NCBI GenBank assembly: GCA_963667855.2
Contig: CAXXKI010000009.1
Span: 162,642 to 226,641 of the forward strand
DNA: 64,000 nucleotides
Direction: 5' to 3'
From: G963667855 sp963667855
Lineage (GTDB): Bacteria > Planctomycetota > Phycisphaerae > UBA1845
The translations under genes and the position numbers were made by a program. The notes beneath the pieces are model-generated. The model was not told the origin of the DNA and did not search any database. It saw nothing but the letters and a program-made list of their open reading frames with translations. This document shows positions 45,387-56,179 of this stretch, piece by piece; position 1 is the stretch's first letter; each line of letters opens with the position of its first letter.

Positions 45387-46112
45387 TTAAAAAAGATGAT
45401 CTGAAGAACCGTCAATGGAAAACTCCAGGTTCTTTCCAGTCTTTTCGTTTGAACCATCCCGCAACGATTTATTCAACATACGTTTGGTATGTTTGTAGGC
45501 GGTAGAAGGATAACCACCAAGTGTCGCTGCCCGCTCGAGCGCACGAGAAAGACATTGTTCACCGGGAACACATTCGTCGAACAAGCCTATATTCATCGCA
45601 GTTTTCGAAGACAGAAGATCGCCGGTCAATAAGATGTGTTTTGCGCGTTTCTCCCCTACGCACCGCACAAGAAACGGAATAACCACACCGGCCACCAGCC
45701 CCTTTTTGATTTCGGGATATCCAATGACAGCGGATTCGGCGGCAATAATCATATCGCATACAATCGCCAATCCTGCCCCGCCCGCGACAGCCGGTCCGTT
45801 AACCGCAGCAATAACTGGTTTTTCCGCCTGCAAAATATTCTCGTACAAATCGTATAACTGAGACATGAACTCGTGCACAAGTTCCGGATCATGTTTCGCT
45901 TGCGAAAGGAAATTTAAATCCATACCTGCGCAAAAAGCTGAACCGGCACCGGTAATGACAACACTAGTAACGCTCTCGTCGGTCATCGCCCGATCAAGTT
46001 CACCGCGCAACCCATTGACCATCTCCCTGGTCAACGCGTTTCGCTTCTCCGGTCTGTTCAGGGTAAGAACAAGCGTACCCGCCTGACAAGTTTTTACAAA
46101 ATGATTCGTCAT
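45387..46112 (-). CDS. enoyl-CoA hydratase/isomerase family protein
   Basis: A 241-residue crotonase-fold protein. NRPEKRNALT (about 20-29), then the oxyanion-hole segment GAGSAFCAGMDLNFL (about 53-67) and KPVIAAVNGPAVAGGAGLAI (about 100-120), and DMIIAAESAVIGYPEIKKG. It acts on CoA thioesters, perhaps in fatty-acid or aromatic degradation. The start at ATG 46112 (MTNHFVKT) is chosen over a 68-residue longer frame whose extra part is not family-like. Confidence 0.85.
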   Translation of the reverse strand: MTNHFVKTCQAGTLVLTLNRPEKRNALTREMVNGLRGELDRAMTDESVTSVVITGAGSAFCAGMDLNFLSQAKHDPELVHEFMSQLYDLYENILQAEKPVIAAVNGPAVAGGAGLAIVCDMIIAAESAVIGYPEIKKGLVAGVVIPFLVRCVGEKRAKHILLTGDLLSSKTAMNIGLFDECVPGEQCLSRALERAATLGGYPSTAYKHTKRMLNKSLRDGSNEKTGKNLEFSIDGSSDHLF

Positions 46113-46251
46113 ATTGAAACTCGAAACATAGTCCGTTTTTCCGAAAACCGGTTTTCGCAACCACATAATAACCGGTTCGAATAAATCTCGTTCCCTGATT
46201 TCACCAATTGCTGTATCTGGGCGAGCGCAACCGAGGTATTGCGACGTTAAC

Positions 46252-49200
46252 CTAATCGACAGTAACCGCAACACGGGCAACGGGGGATCCGTTATGAGCC
46301 TCGTCATACGCACGAAGCATTATCGTGTATGCACCGCGATCCAGCGGTCCGATTCTTAATACCTGTTTTTCTCCCGCCGGTTTAACGGACTCCACTTCGA
46401 CATTCACGTCGCTTCCTTCGGACCATCCAGGATTACTGACATCCTGGGCCACCAATCTTGCCTGGTAGTGATCAACTATTCCCCGATTAGAGTCATCGCC
46501 GGGCGAGGTAAAGGTTATTCCCACGTACCTTGTTCCGTTTACTACGATTTCGAGATCCTTTAAAGGACCCGGACGCTGGCCATCGAAATGGTAGTTCCCG
46601 CTATTGAACGGATCGTGTCCGAACATTGGCCATTGGTTTAAAGCCGCATCCGAACTATGTCTGTCCGATGGCGTATCCGTTGCAAAGGCCTTTAGATATC
46701 CTTCACGCGAAGCGGAGACTAAATAAAGAAACTCCCCATTTCCAGAATGTATTGGTCCTTTACCAACTGTTGCGGAACTGATCTGCCAACCGCCCGCATA
46801 CAGGCGGTTAATTGAATCGCAATCCTGGTCAACACCAACAGTAACCAGATCCCCCACCGCGGTTCCCTGGATAACTTCCGCTTTGCCATCGCCGGTAACA
46901 TCCGCGATAACCGGCTGAGCCATAAACTGCATATCGTTAACCACAACCGGCGCGTTTACTTCAAAACCGCCGGTAGTAGCGTCCCAAATTCCCAATTGGT
47001 CTTCCGCGCCTACCTGCCGACCGTCGATCAACAGGTCAACTGCCCGCATCATTCCACCACCTCCGGCAGCTATGGAGAATGAATCGTCACCGCGAAGAGA
47101 ACCAACAGCCACCCCGCCGGCTATTACGATGTTTGAGCCGTCCGTCGCGCATGACGACTCGCCATAATCTCCCGGGGAGCTATCAGCAGTTTCATAGCGA
47201 TCCGTACCTTTGGATTTACCATAAAAGCTGGATCCGTCATGGCGTAGTACATAAACCGGAGAGGCCGTGGACGCGGCGACTATCTCCAGAGTACCGTCAC
47301 CATCTATATCAACCAGAGCAGGCTGCGTGGGAATCCCCATTCCTATATAGGGCAGCAGATCGAGAACAAGCATACCCAGCCTGACAGGCCAGCCGGACAC
47401 GTAAGCCTGGTCCTGAGTATGCGCGGTCGCGAGTGCGCTTTCGGTTTCGGCAGTATTGGCTCCCGTATGGTGCAAGGCGTAAATGCGTGTGTTTCCACTC
47501 GACTCCAGCAGGTTGATCACGCCCAGCAGATTATCGTTGGTCGCGGCCAGGTTCATGGTTTCATAGTATTCCTCGTTCACGCCGATGACCACTTCCAGAT
47601 CGCCGTCGCCGTCAATATCCCCCAGGCTGGGGGTGGTGATTATTTTCGTACCGGATGCCGGTTTAGCATCACTGGTATAAGTAAAACTCCTGGTAACTGA
47701 ATCCATGGTCTTTATCTTTTGCGGATCGCGGAGAATAACCGGCCAACCATCGACTGCGGAACCGTCCGCATGCCAGGCATAAACATGCCCGTCGCTGCAG
47801 CCGACGACAATCTCCAAACCAGGATATTCACTGTCCAGATCACCAATCGCCGGAGCGGAGTTGATCGCCCAGTCGCGGGCCAGCCAGTGGTTTCTTTTTT
47901 TCGGACCCGCTTCGTAATCATCGCAATAAGGGATGGATGACGCATTGCAGGCTACCTGGCGAGACAGCGAATAATCAACCGTAACGGGGAAACCATCACG
48001 CATGCTCCCGTCGTACTCCCACACGTAAAGCTTGCCCTCCAGATCCCCCATGACCACTTCAGCGGTTCCGTCATCATCCAGGTCGGCCACCACCGCACCG
48101 CCGAATAGAAAACCACCATGAACTCCGCCGGCAACCTCTCCGCGAGTAAAGGCGTTTTCACCGCCCTTAGGAATACCGGAACAGGAATCGGTATATACGG
48201 GCCAACCGGTTAATTCCGCCCCCCGGGCCAGATCGGTATAAGCGTGGATAAGCCCATCATCCACGGGCACTATCAACTCATCTCGACCATCACCATCCAG
48301 ATCATAAAACATTGGCGAAGACTCAATACCGCAGCGGCTTCCGTTTCGCCCCAGGTTATTCCGCACCGCGGCTTCCCCGGCCGGGTACACATCCACCTGC
48401 TTCTGGTGGACAGCTTCATTGTTCACGTCGTCAGCAATGTTTACCGGATGTGCTAATACCCTAAGCCGCAACCTGACCGCGTATTTTTCCGCCAGAAACG
48501 GACTGGTAGGATCGTTTTCCTCGTTGAACGGGTTTTCGTTTTCGGCTAACGCATTGATTACATCTTCCAGTTGGATTTCTCCAAGTTCACCTTCAACCGC
48601 CTGAGTAAGCCCCCCCCGGCGAGCAACTTCCTTCCAGGGACCGGCGCTTTTTTCCTCCGATCCCGCCGTTTCCAGGCCGATTGCCTCAGGGTAGTGCGCC
48701 CCCTGAACATGCGGAGCAAATTCCAGAACGTAATCGTAAGTTCCGCCGAGCGCGGTCACCCGATTAGCAGCCACTCGCCCTTTCACAATGATTACATTGT
48801 TTTTTCCAGATTCATCAGGAACGAGCAATTCTCCGTTTTCGTCATAGCCGTATTGCCGCCACCAGATAGGTGAAGTGATATGCGCCTCGGGTGGAATACG
48901 ATCCTGTGCGTTTAACACGTCGTCCTTCCCAACTCCAAACGGACCTTTGGCTTTCAAATACTCCTGGTCAGCCATTCCGGAAACACCCTCCAGCCCCAGG
49001 AAACGAACCAGCCGGGCCGTATTGATCCGGCCATACCCGGTGAAATAATCCCACCCGCGAACAGTCTGATAGCGTTCAGTTTTCACGATAGTACCGGCAA
49101 GATCGTACTGGTTATCCAGAGCCATAGGTCCTTCGTTCCACCAACGGGGACGAAAATCACTATAAAACACATCAGAAAAAGCGTGATGAGGATAAGGAGT

Positions 49201-50571
49201 GGAAAAATCAATATCGTCACAGGCAAGACGCCACAACTGCCGTTGCTCTTCAGCGGACAGTGCGAAGCCGGCGGCTGTTCCGTCATCCTGAATATAGTTG
49301 GTCAGATCCCCGCGTTCCACCGCATTCTTCGCGGCGGACACCAGCAAACCGACCATGCCCGCAGCCCGGCCGGTGGCGGCTGACGAGCAGGCAACAGACG
49401 GCACCGAGGAGAAAGTATGCCCGCCGAAGTTGGTGCAACCGTTCAGAAAAAGATAACTATTGGGAAATGTACCAGTGATTACCGGTGGGCGAATGGAATT
49501 AAACACGGTCGTCCGTTCGTACGACGCCGGCCAACTCCTGTGGGCAGCCGCCTCGTCCGCGGCGGAAGCCGCTACGAAAACTCCGTTATCATAGGCGTAG
49601 TCGATGGCATCCTGTCCGAACGAGGTGTGATTGAGTGTACCGAGTGCCTCCTGAATAACATCAGCGTCGTTATCCACCGCGTAGACGGCCGCCTCGGCGA
49701 AATGGTTGACGTCGGTAATGAACGAATCGCCCACCCTAAGAGGCATAACCATGCAGTTCAGGCAAATCCCGTTATCTATCCCCGCCTGCCCGGTAGACCA
49801 CTTGGCCTCCTCCGTGCCATGACCAAAATCGGTATCATCCTGAGGATTGTTATCATTCTCGAAAAAATCCCAACCGGAAATATCATCTACATAGCCGTTA
49901 CCGTCGTCATCAACCGAATCGCTGAATGTTCGAATCAGATCCTCCGGATCGATCACACCGTTTTCGTTTAAATCATCTATCCGGGAATCTTCCCAATAAT
50001 CGACAACGTTAAAAGCACCGTCACCGTTTATATCGTACCCGTCGAAACGGCTGTCATCAGGATTCGGTCCTCCTTCGGGCAAAGGCAATTCGCCGCGATT
50101 AATATAATACTTGGCAACCAGGCCCGGCTCGTCCTCGTCCCACTGGATTCCGGAATCCAATACGGCGATCACCACGTCGGGCCTGCCGGTAGTAACCTGC
50201 CACGCCCGGTTTACTCCAGGACCGCGAACGCCGTAGAATTCCTGCGGATTAACCGGATTAGGCAACTCAGTTTCGTCGCGGTAATCGGTGTATTCAAAAT
50301 CTTCACAATCGAAGTTATCCGGCAGATCGTTGTGTGATTCGGCCCCCTGTCCGCAATTCCCGTAGGCGACAAAGAGGTACGATTGATAATCGTACACGTC
50401 GTCAGCACTTTTCGCTCCATATGGAAAAAGTCGTTTATCCTCCACGATGCCGTTACTTGTAACATCACCCCCATTATCACCGGGCGGAACAACTTCGGGC
50501 GGCTGACAGGAAACCGCGAACACCTGGAGAATTACGATTAAAACAAACAGTACCCTGGCAGCACCTGACAT
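46252..50571 (-). CDS. large subtilisin-like (S8) lipoprotein with FG-GAP/VCBS-type repeats
   Basis: A 1439-residue protein. The N-terminus MSGAARVLFVLIVILQVF ends in AVSC, a lipobox. Subtilase domain about 85-540: VIAVLDSGIQWDE (Asp), FGHGTEEAKW (His), and SSVPSVACSSAATGRAAGMV (the Ser region, with Ser in GR/SSAATG in modified form). The long C-terminus carries repeats of the kind DLDGDGRDELIVPVDDG and DLDDDGTAEVVMGD, i.e. beta-propeller-like FG-GAP/VCBS repeats with calcium loops. A fibronectin-like end follows (GPLKDLEIVVNGTRYVGI). Extracellular protease or adhesion protein, common in Planctomycetota. Start at ATG 50571. The 417 bp upstream (50572-50988) have no gene. Confidence 0.85.
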   Translation of the reverse strand: MSGAARVLFVLIVILQVFAVSCQPPEVVPPGDNGGDVTSNGIVEDKRLFPYGAKSADDVYDYQSYLFVAYGNCGQGAESHNDLPDNFDCEDFEYTDYRDETELPNPVNPQEFYGVRGPGVNRAWQVTTGRPDVVIAVLDSGIQWDEDEPGLVAKYYINRGELPLPEGGPNPDDSRFDGYDINGDGAFNVVDYWEDSRIDDLNENGVIDPEDLIRTFSDSVDDDGNGYVDDISGWDFFENDNNPQDDTDFGHGTEEAKWSTGQAGIDNGICLNCMVMPLRVGDSFITDVNHFAEAAVYAVDNDADVIQEALGTLNHTSFGQDAIDYAYDNGVFVAASAADEAAAHRSWPASYERTTVFNSIRPPVITGTFPNSYLFLNGCTNFGGHTFSSVPSVACSSAATGRAAGMVGLLVSAAKNAVERGDLTNYIQDDGTAAGFALSAEEQRQLWRLACDDIDFSTPYPHHAFSDVFYSDFRPRWWNEGPMALDNQYDLAGTIVKTERYQTVRGWDYFTGYGRINTARLVRFLGLEGVSGMADQEYLKAKGPFGVGKDDVLNAQDRIPPEAHITSPIWWRQYGYDENGELLVPDESGKNNVIIVKGRVAANRVTALGGTYDYVLEFAPHVQGAHYPEAIGLETAGSEEKSAGPWKEVARRGGLTQAVEGELGEIQLEDVINALAENENPFNEENDPTSPFLAEKYAVRLRLRVLAHPVNIADDVNNEAVHQKQVDVYPAGEAAVRNNLGRNGSRCGIESSPMFYDLDGDGRDELIVPVDDGLIHAYTDLARGAELTGWPVYTDSCSGIPKGGENAFTRGEVAGGVHGGFLFGGAVVADLDDDGTAEVVMGDLEGKLYVWEYDGSMRDGFPVTVDYSLSRQVACNASSIPYCDDYEAGPKKRNHWLARDWAINSAPAIGDLDSEYPGLEIVVGCSDGHVYAWHADGSAVDGWPVILRDPQKIKTMDSVTRSFTYTSDAKPASGTKIITTPSLGDIDGDGDLEVVIGVNEEYYETMNLAATNDNLLGVINLLESSGNTRIYALHHTGANTAETESALATAHTQDQAYVSGWPVRLGMLVLDLLPYIGMGIPTQPALVDIDGDGTLEIVAASTASPVYVLRHDGSSFYGKSKGTDRYETADSSPGDYGESSCATDGSNIVIAGGVAVGSLRGDDSFSIAAGGGGMMRAVDLLIDGRQVGAEDQLGIWDATTGGFEVNAPVVVNDMQFMAQPVIADVTGDGKAEVIQGTAVGDLVTVGVDQDCDSINRLYAGGWQISSATVGKGPIHSGNGEFLYLVSASREGYLKAFATDTPSDRHSSDAALNQWPMFGHDPFNSGNYHFDGQRPGPLKDLEIVVNGTRYVGITFTSPGDDSNRGIVDHYQARLVAQDVSNPGWSEGSDVNVEVESVKPAGEKQVLRIGPLDRGAYTIMLRAYDEAHNGSPVARVAVTVD

Positions 50572-50988
50572 ATCGATTTCACCTTCATCTTGATTAGTCC
50601 GCTTACCGGTCACTTCGCCCGGTATCCACAACGGCCGGAACCATATCCATCTTGCGACATAACCCGCGAATAGCTGGACCGATAACTATCACAACCGATT
50701 TTCCCCGGTTTGGAAGTGGCAGGCAACCTCAAAAAACGCCCGTACAATACCCGTTAAAGCTGACTTTTCAGCCAGAACCCCGTGTTTTCGCCCGGCAGGA
50801 GATAATCGTTTGCACAAAATACGGAAACCAGCAGGATACATATGTGCCCGAAAAACGGAGAGGAACGGCTCTGACAGATACCTCGAGCCTTCCTCCCCTA
50901 TAAGAGAGAGAGTAGACTTGAGAATTTACCAACCGACAGCCCAAACGTCATGCAGAATATACCCCAAGTCTTTCGATCAGGTAAAACC

Positions 50989-51900
50989 TTACCCTGATTT
51001 TGCGCAACCTGTGCGGATCGATTTTTCAACCCGCTTGAGCGCATCGCCTCGAACGATAAAGACCAGATTCGGTTCTATATTCTCCCCTTCCATTTCGCGG
51101 GTAATCAAACCGCCGGTGGACATGTCCACAATATGCATTTTCCCGTGAATACGAGCGAATCCCTTCAGACGATATATATCATCGCGCACGTCGTTCACAC
51201 GTTCCATCAACTCGTGTAAATCCAAATCCTCATCCGGAGCAATCGAGAAGGATCCATAATTGGGATCGGCACATTGTGCGTATTCCCCAATCAGCTCTCT
51301 CCGATCAAACTCGGAGAAAACGTCAATATCCATCCGGGAACGCTCTGTGCGCACGACCTTGATAGATGGGTTTGTTTTCCTGAGCAGAACTTCTGCTTCC
51401 TCAAGTCGCTCGGCGGAATACAGATCGGTTTTGTTCAGTAGAGCGATATCACTCGCTTCCACCTGAGCGGAGATATTTGGTAATGTCCTGGTAAGGATCA
51501 GAAAACTTCCGGGATCGATCACGCTGATCACTCGCGCAAGCCGATACTGCTTGTCCAGTTCCGTCTCCTGAAGCATGTTCATAACCACTTTAGGGTTGGC
51601 AATACCGCTAGCTTCCACCACAACGCCTTCAATAGCGTTTTCTTCCAACCGGCATTTCCGGGCGATCAGGTTCAACTGTCCCACGAATTGACTTACCAGG
51701 CATTTACAGAATATGCTCCCCCCGGCCACCGAGACAAGATCGTCGCCGTCAACATCGAGAATCCTGCCGTCGATGTCGATGGCGGAAAACTCGTTAATCA
51801 GATAAACGAGCCGCTTAGCCCGATACTTATCGACAAAATGCTGCAGGAGAGTGGTTTTTCCACTACCGAGAAACCCGGTCACCAGCACTATAGGTATCAT
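50989..51900 (-). CDS. CobW/G3E-family GTPase (metal-chaperone type)
   Basis: A 303-residue protein. P-loop GFLGSGKTTLL (about 9-19), the CxCC-like metal motif in modified form (GSIFCKCLVS, about 62-71), EASGIANPKVV (Walker B/switch region, about 95-106) and the G4-type LLNKTDL (about 155). The C-terminal domain ends in FARIHGKMHIVD... EGENIEPNLVFIVRG, typical of CobW_C. These GTPases insert Zn or Co into target proteins. The start is ATG 51900, with GGGAG 6-7 bases upstream. Confidence 0.85.
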   Translation of the reverse strand: MIPIVLVTGFLGSGKTTLLQHFVDKYRAKRLVYLINEFSAIDIDGRILDVDGDDLVSVAGGSIFCKCLVSQFVGQLNLIARKCRLEENAIEGVVVEASGIANPKVVMNMLQETELDKQYRLARVISVIDPGSFLILTRTLPNISAQVEASDIALLNKTDLYSAERLEEAEVLLRKTNPSIKVVRTERSRMDIDVFSEFDRRELIGEYAQCADPNYGSFSIAPDEDLDLHELMERVNDVRDDIYRLKGFARIHGKMHIVDMSTGGLITREMEGENIEPNLVFIVRGDALKRVEKSIRTGCAKSG

Positions 51901-51938
51901 GAAAACTCCCTTCAATTGCTTTTAAGGCAAATTCCATC

Positions 51939-54899
51939 CTATCGTGGTTCAAACGATACGCGGTCGAAACGAATAGTCTCTCCGGCCCTGGTTCCCTGGG
52001 GGAAGGAAAACTCAACCCAGTAAATTGTTCCCGTCCATTTACTGTCAGCGTTAGCCATATCCACAGTGTATTCGTGAAACTCGCCATCAGCGATGCAGTC
52101 GATACACAATTCTTCACCGCCAATATCCGCCGGAGCAAGTTCGGAGGCGAAACGAATTTTCATTTTCGAAGCGTGTTCAACCGCCATCTTCACCTTCAGG
52201 ACAGGCAAATCTTCCGCGTTAAGGGACAGGCGGGGAAGCTCCACCAGGGGCGGCCAAACCTCGCGAATAATCATTTTTGCTACACCGTCCTTGTAGATCG
52301 GTTTGCTTACGGCAACGTGGCCGGCGAATTCGTCCGCCTTTTTGTCGAACTCAAAAACCACCGGCTCATCGCCACGATCCGCAATAGGCGATAACTCAAT
52401 ACGAACCTCCTGCGTATATCCCTCGTCCGGATTCATTCTTATCAGCCACGCTTTCTGCTCGCTGTCATAATAAAACGATCCTGGTTTTTCAGCCATCCGC
52501 TCAGAGTCGGCGACATTACCCGTCGTAATTTTCGGCCTGTCCGCATAGGAGGCAACCAGAACCCGCTGAATATCGCCAGACACACCATGCAGTTTTATCA
52601 AAGGTGTTCGAGGCGAAGGTTTGTACTCCCCTTCCGGCTGCAGCATAACGAGAGTAATCACATCGTCCGCCACTTTGCAGTTGAAACGCGTGCGACGATA
52701 AACACCCTTCTTGAACTCGAGACTCTCCCCGTCATCCTCGTAAAGTTCACCCTCGGATTCACCATAGGGCCAAACATCGATTATCAGCGGCTCGTCCGCA
52801 ACTTCCCCCGTATTCATTACAGCGCTTTGAGTGGGAATGATCGCTCCCGCCCGGATGAAATGCGGCAGAACGTCAAGAGCACCGTCAACCTCCACATCTC
52901 GGCCGCCGCCCTCGATATTTCCTGTATTCCCGTTGTACCACACGCCCTGAGGCAGCGGCACGCGATAATCGGCGGTCTCAGGACGCAAGGTTGGGACAAC
53001 CAATATATCAGAACCGATCATAAACGCCTGGTTTTCAAACCATCGCGGGCCGTGATACCCCTCCATCCAGAGCGGACGCCACACGGGAACACCAGTACGC
53101 GACGCCTCCTCGAAGAGCGTATAAAAATACGGCATCCAACAGTATCGGCGGGTCAACGCTACGCGAGCGATCTGCTCCACCTCTCTCCCGTAAGACCACG
53201 GCTCCTGATCCGGGTTTCCACTACCGGTATGCGTTCTGGAAAACGGATAAAGGGCACCAACCTGAATCCAGCGGGCAAAAAGCTCGGGAGTGGCACCTTT
53301 TACAAATCCTCCGATATCCGGTCCGACGAAAGGCATACCGGAAATACCCATATTCAAAACCATGGGAATACTCATCTTTAGATGTTCCCAGGAACTCAAG
53401 TTATCCCCGGTCCAGGCCGCACCAAACCTCTGTCCGCCCGCGTAGCTCGCCCTCGTCAAGGTAAACGCCCGCTTCTCGGGCCGGGTGCGTCTTATGCCCT
53501 CAAGCGTTGCCCTGGCCATCTGCATCCCGTATATATTGTGACACGCCAGGTGAGTCGCTTGCAGCCCCTCGTTGTTGTGCACCACATCCAGCGGCAGCGT
53601 ACCGTTCGGACCGACAAAATCGGAAGGCTCGTTCATGTCGTTCCAAACTCCGTCAAGCCCGCAATCCTCCAGGAACGGAGGAAACAGATCAGACCACCAT
53701 TCACGAACGCCTGGATTGGTAAAATCAGGAAACACAACCTCCCCAGGCCAAACCTTACCTTTATACGTATCACCGTCAGCCTTCTTAACCCATACGCCGG
53801 CTTTTGTTCCCTGATGATAGACATGATATTTTGGATCGGTTTTTATACCTGGATCCAGAATAGCAATAGTATGAAAACCCTGCTGCTTGAGCCACCCGGT
53901 CATTCGCCCGGGATCTGGGAAATAAGTCTTGTCCCAGGTGAAGCAGCGATACCCATCCATGTAGTTAATGTCGAACCAGATGACATCACAGGGTATCTTC
54001 TTATCCTTGAAATTCCTGACAATCTCCCGGACCCGCGGTTCGGGAAAATAACTGTACCGGCATTGGTGATATCCAATCGCCCACTTTGGAGGAAGCTCCA
54101 TCCGCCCGGTGAGTTTCGTATACCGCTGAAGAACAGTTTTGACTTCCGGACCGGCAATTACGTAATAGGTCAGTTCGCCACCCTCCGCACCGAAGCTGGC
54201 CACGTTCCGATCCGTCTTACCGAAATCAAAGGAGCTGCGCCACGGGTTGTCAAAGAACACACCATGGTAAACGCCATTACGATCGGATACATAAAAAGGA
54301 ACCGACATGTACATCGGGTCGGTATTAGCAGTATAGGCATATGTATCGCTGTTCCACATACACCACGACTGGTTCTCCTTATTCAACACTCCTGCTTTTT
54401 CCCCAAGGCCGTAAACGGACGTACCATCAGGAAATTCATGCCACACCCGAACCGGTGCTTGCCCATCCGCATGGTCACTCTTTGCATTCCAACCGATACC
54501 TCGATCAGACTCCTGCGACAGAAGCACGTTTCCCTTCGCATCCTTAATGGTAATCCGGCAAGGAGACCGCTGAGCCACAACCTGCATCCCCCCGGCATTG
54601 AACTGAATATCCGTTTCGCTCTCTTTGAGATTTTCGATCACCCCGCTGGCCTTCAAATCCAACACCGCCCAGGAAAAATCGCGAGCGAATTCGCCGAAAG
54701 GCGCTACGCGTATTCTCACTACGCCCTCAGCAAACGATTCAATCCTCGCCAGCGATTGATCGCCGCGTAACTCCACCGCGTTTGCAGTTTCTTCATACGA
54801 TGAAAGATCGCCCAGGTAACTCCACCCGGCCTGCACCGGCGAACAAAGAAGCAACAAAACCGTAACCATCATGCGATTGACTTTTAAACGTAACGACAT
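51939..54899 (-). CDS. glycoside hydrolase family 31 (alpha-glucosidase/xylosidase type)
   Basis: A 986-residue secreted protein; signal peptide about 1-25 (MMVTVLLLLCSPVQAG). The N-terminal beta-sandwich runs to about 250, then the (beta/alpha)8 catalytic barrel: PPKWAIGYHQCRYSYF, DVIWFDINYMDGYRCF, and the nucleophile Asp in GVWNDMNEPSDF (about 430). The acid/base region follows near RFGAAWTGDN (about 495). DUF5110-like and further beta-domains lie after 660; the C-terminal ~150 residues look like a carbohydrate-binding module. The start is ATG 54899, with AAAGG 8 bases upstream. Cleaves alpha-glucosides or xylosides in polysaccharides. Confidence 0.9.
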   Translation of the reverse strand: MSLRLKVNRMMVTVLLLLCSPVQAGWSYLGDLSSYEETANAVELRGDQSLARIESFAEGVVRIRVAPFGEFARDFSWAVLDLKASGVIENLKESETDIQFNAGGMQVVAQRSPCRITIKDAKGNVLLSQESDRGIGWNAKSDHADGQAPVRVWHEFPDGTSVYGLGEKAGVLNKENQSWCMWNSDTYAYTANTDPMYMSVPFYVSDRNGVYHGVFFDNPWRSSFDFGKTDRNVASFGAEGGELTYYVIAGPEVKTVLQRYTKLTGRMELPPKWAIGYHQCRYSYFPEPRVREIVRNFKDKKIPCDVIWFDINYMDGYRCFTWDKTYFPDPGRMTGWLKQQGFHTIAILDPGIKTDPKYHVYHQGTKAGVWVKKADGDTYKGKVWPGEVVFPDFTNPGVREWWSDLFPPFLEDCGLDGVWNDMNEPSDFVGPNGTLPLDVVHNNEGLQATHLACHNIYGMQMARATLEGIRRTRPEKRAFTLTRASYAGGQRFGAAWTGDNLSSWEHLKMSIPMVLNMGISGMPFVGPDIGGFVKGATPELFARWIQVGALYPFSRTHTGSGNPDQEPWSYGREVEQIARVALTRRYCWMPYFYTLFEEASRTGVPVWRPLWMEGYHGPRWFENQAFMIGSDILVVPTLRPETADYRVPLPQGVWYNGNTGNIEGGGRDVEVDGALDVLPHFIRAGAIIPTQSAVMNTGEVADEPLIIDVWPYGESEGELYEDDGESLEFKKGVYRRTRFNCKVADDVITLVMLQPEGEYKPSPRTPLIKLHGVSGDIQRVLVASYADRPKITTGNVADSERMAEKPGSFYYDSEQKAWLIRMNPDEGYTQEVRIELSPIADRGDEPVVFEFDKKADEFAGHVAVSKPIYKDGVAKMIIREVWPPLVELPRLSLNAEDLPVLKVKMAVEHASKMKIRFASELAPADIGGEELCIDCIADGEFHEYTVDMANADSKWTGTIYWVEFSFPQGTRAGETIRFDRVSFEPR

Positions 54900-55023
54900 G
54901 CGGTAACCTTTCACTATTCAAACTGAATTGGCGAACCAGGTTGGAGTCTATTCTCACCGGCAATCACGGTCAAAAATAGATTAAACGTTTCAACAATGTC
55001 CCAACCGGCTACAATGAGAACAA

Positions 55024-55980
55024 ATGATCGACAGTAATCAACACCATATCAACAGCAACAACTCCCCCGATCATCCTCGCGCCATGCGCATCACCATCAT
55101 CGGACTGATTGTCAACGCTTTCCTGGCGATTACCAAGCTGACGGCCGGCTTGCTCGGGCACTCTTACGCTCTTGTGGCCGATGCCGTCGAATCTATCGCC
55201 GACATTTTTACCTCACTCATCGTCTGGAGCGGATTACGCGTAAGTTCCCTGCCTGCCGATGAAAATCACCCCTATGGACATGGAAAAGCAGAAGCACTGG
55301 CCGGGCTTGTGGTAGCGACCATGCTCTTCGCGGCCGCTATTGGGATCGGGGTACAGGCCGTTAGAGAAATAATCGCCCCACAAAAACCACCGGCAGCATT
55401 TACTCTTTTCATTCTCTTTGGGGTTATAACAGTTAAAGAAGGAATGTTTCACATTGTGCGGCATACAGCCCGGAAACTGGGCAGCACAGTCCTGATGGCC
55501 GATGCCTGGCACCACCGGGGCGACGCCATAACTTCCGTGGCGGCCGCCATCGGTATCTCCATCGCCCTGATCGGAGGACCGGACTACATGAGCGCTGACG
55601 CCTGGGCAGCGCTTTTAGCCTCAGTCGTCATTGTTTACAACGCATACAATTTGCTTCTACCACCTCTGCATGAACTGATGGACGCCGAGCCAACTGAAAT
55701 CACCAACGCCGTTCGCCAGGTAGCAGAATCGGCCCCCAATGTTAAAGGGGTGGAAAAACTTTTTGCCCGAAAAAGTGGTACTGTGTACTGGGTCGATATG
55801 CACCTGGAAGTCGACCCGGACATGTCAGTAAAAAAAGCTCACGCCATTTCCCACGAAGTTAAAAATTTGGTCTGCCAGAAAATACCCAACATTCAAGACG
55901 TTTTAATCCATATAGAACCGCATGAAGAGCACTCCCAGGCCACACAATCCACCTATCCTTCCAAAACAACTGGTGAATAA
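55024..55980 (+). CDS. cation diffusion facilitator (CDF) transporter
   Basis: A 318-residue protein with about six membrane helices between 20 and 215. ADAVESIADIFTSLIVW (about 58-74) and the second DAWHHRGDAITS (about 160-171) are the HxxxD/DxxxD metal sites of CDF proteins. HPYGHGKAEALAGL (about 82-95) is the family signature. The C-terminal domain (YWVDMHLEVDPDMSVKKAH) binds metal in the cytoplasm. Likely exports Zn, Fe or Mn. Confidence 0.9.
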   Translation: MIDSNQHHINSNNSPDHPRAMRITIIGLIVNAFLAITKLTAGLLGHSYALVADAVESIADIFTSLIVWSGLRVSSLPADENHPYGHGKAEALAGLVVATMLFAAAIGIGVQAVREIIAPQKPPAAFTLFILFGVITVKEGMFHIVRHTARKLGSTVLMADAWHHRGDAITSVAAAIGISIALIGGPDYMSADAWAALLASVVIVYNAYNLLLPPLHELMDAEPTEITNAVRQVAESAPNVKGVEKLFARKSGTVYWVDMHLEVDPDMSVKKAHAISHEVKNLVCQKIPNIQDVLIHIEPHEEHSQATQSTYPSKTTGE

Positions 55981-56179
55981 GCAAAACTCACAGCCTGTGA
56001 GCAAACTCCAAAGATATCACAGAGTCCCATAACCTTATAAACCGAGCCAAGTTACATTTTTTGAATTTCGTTGCCTTTGAACTACTATTAGACTGGCTGC
56101 CCCCCTTGACGATCGTCCAAGAAACGGTATGCTCTGGGGCTCTTTAGAGTTTCACGTTCGTTGTGAAGGCGATATTGTT

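Noticed and set aside
49417..49971. A 184-codon plus-strand frame
   Set aside because: Antisense to the subtilase gene; no coding features of its own.
53382..54770. A 462-codon open frame on the plus strand
   Set aside because: It is entirely antisense to the GH31 gene, with Pro/Arg/His-rich translation and no family features.
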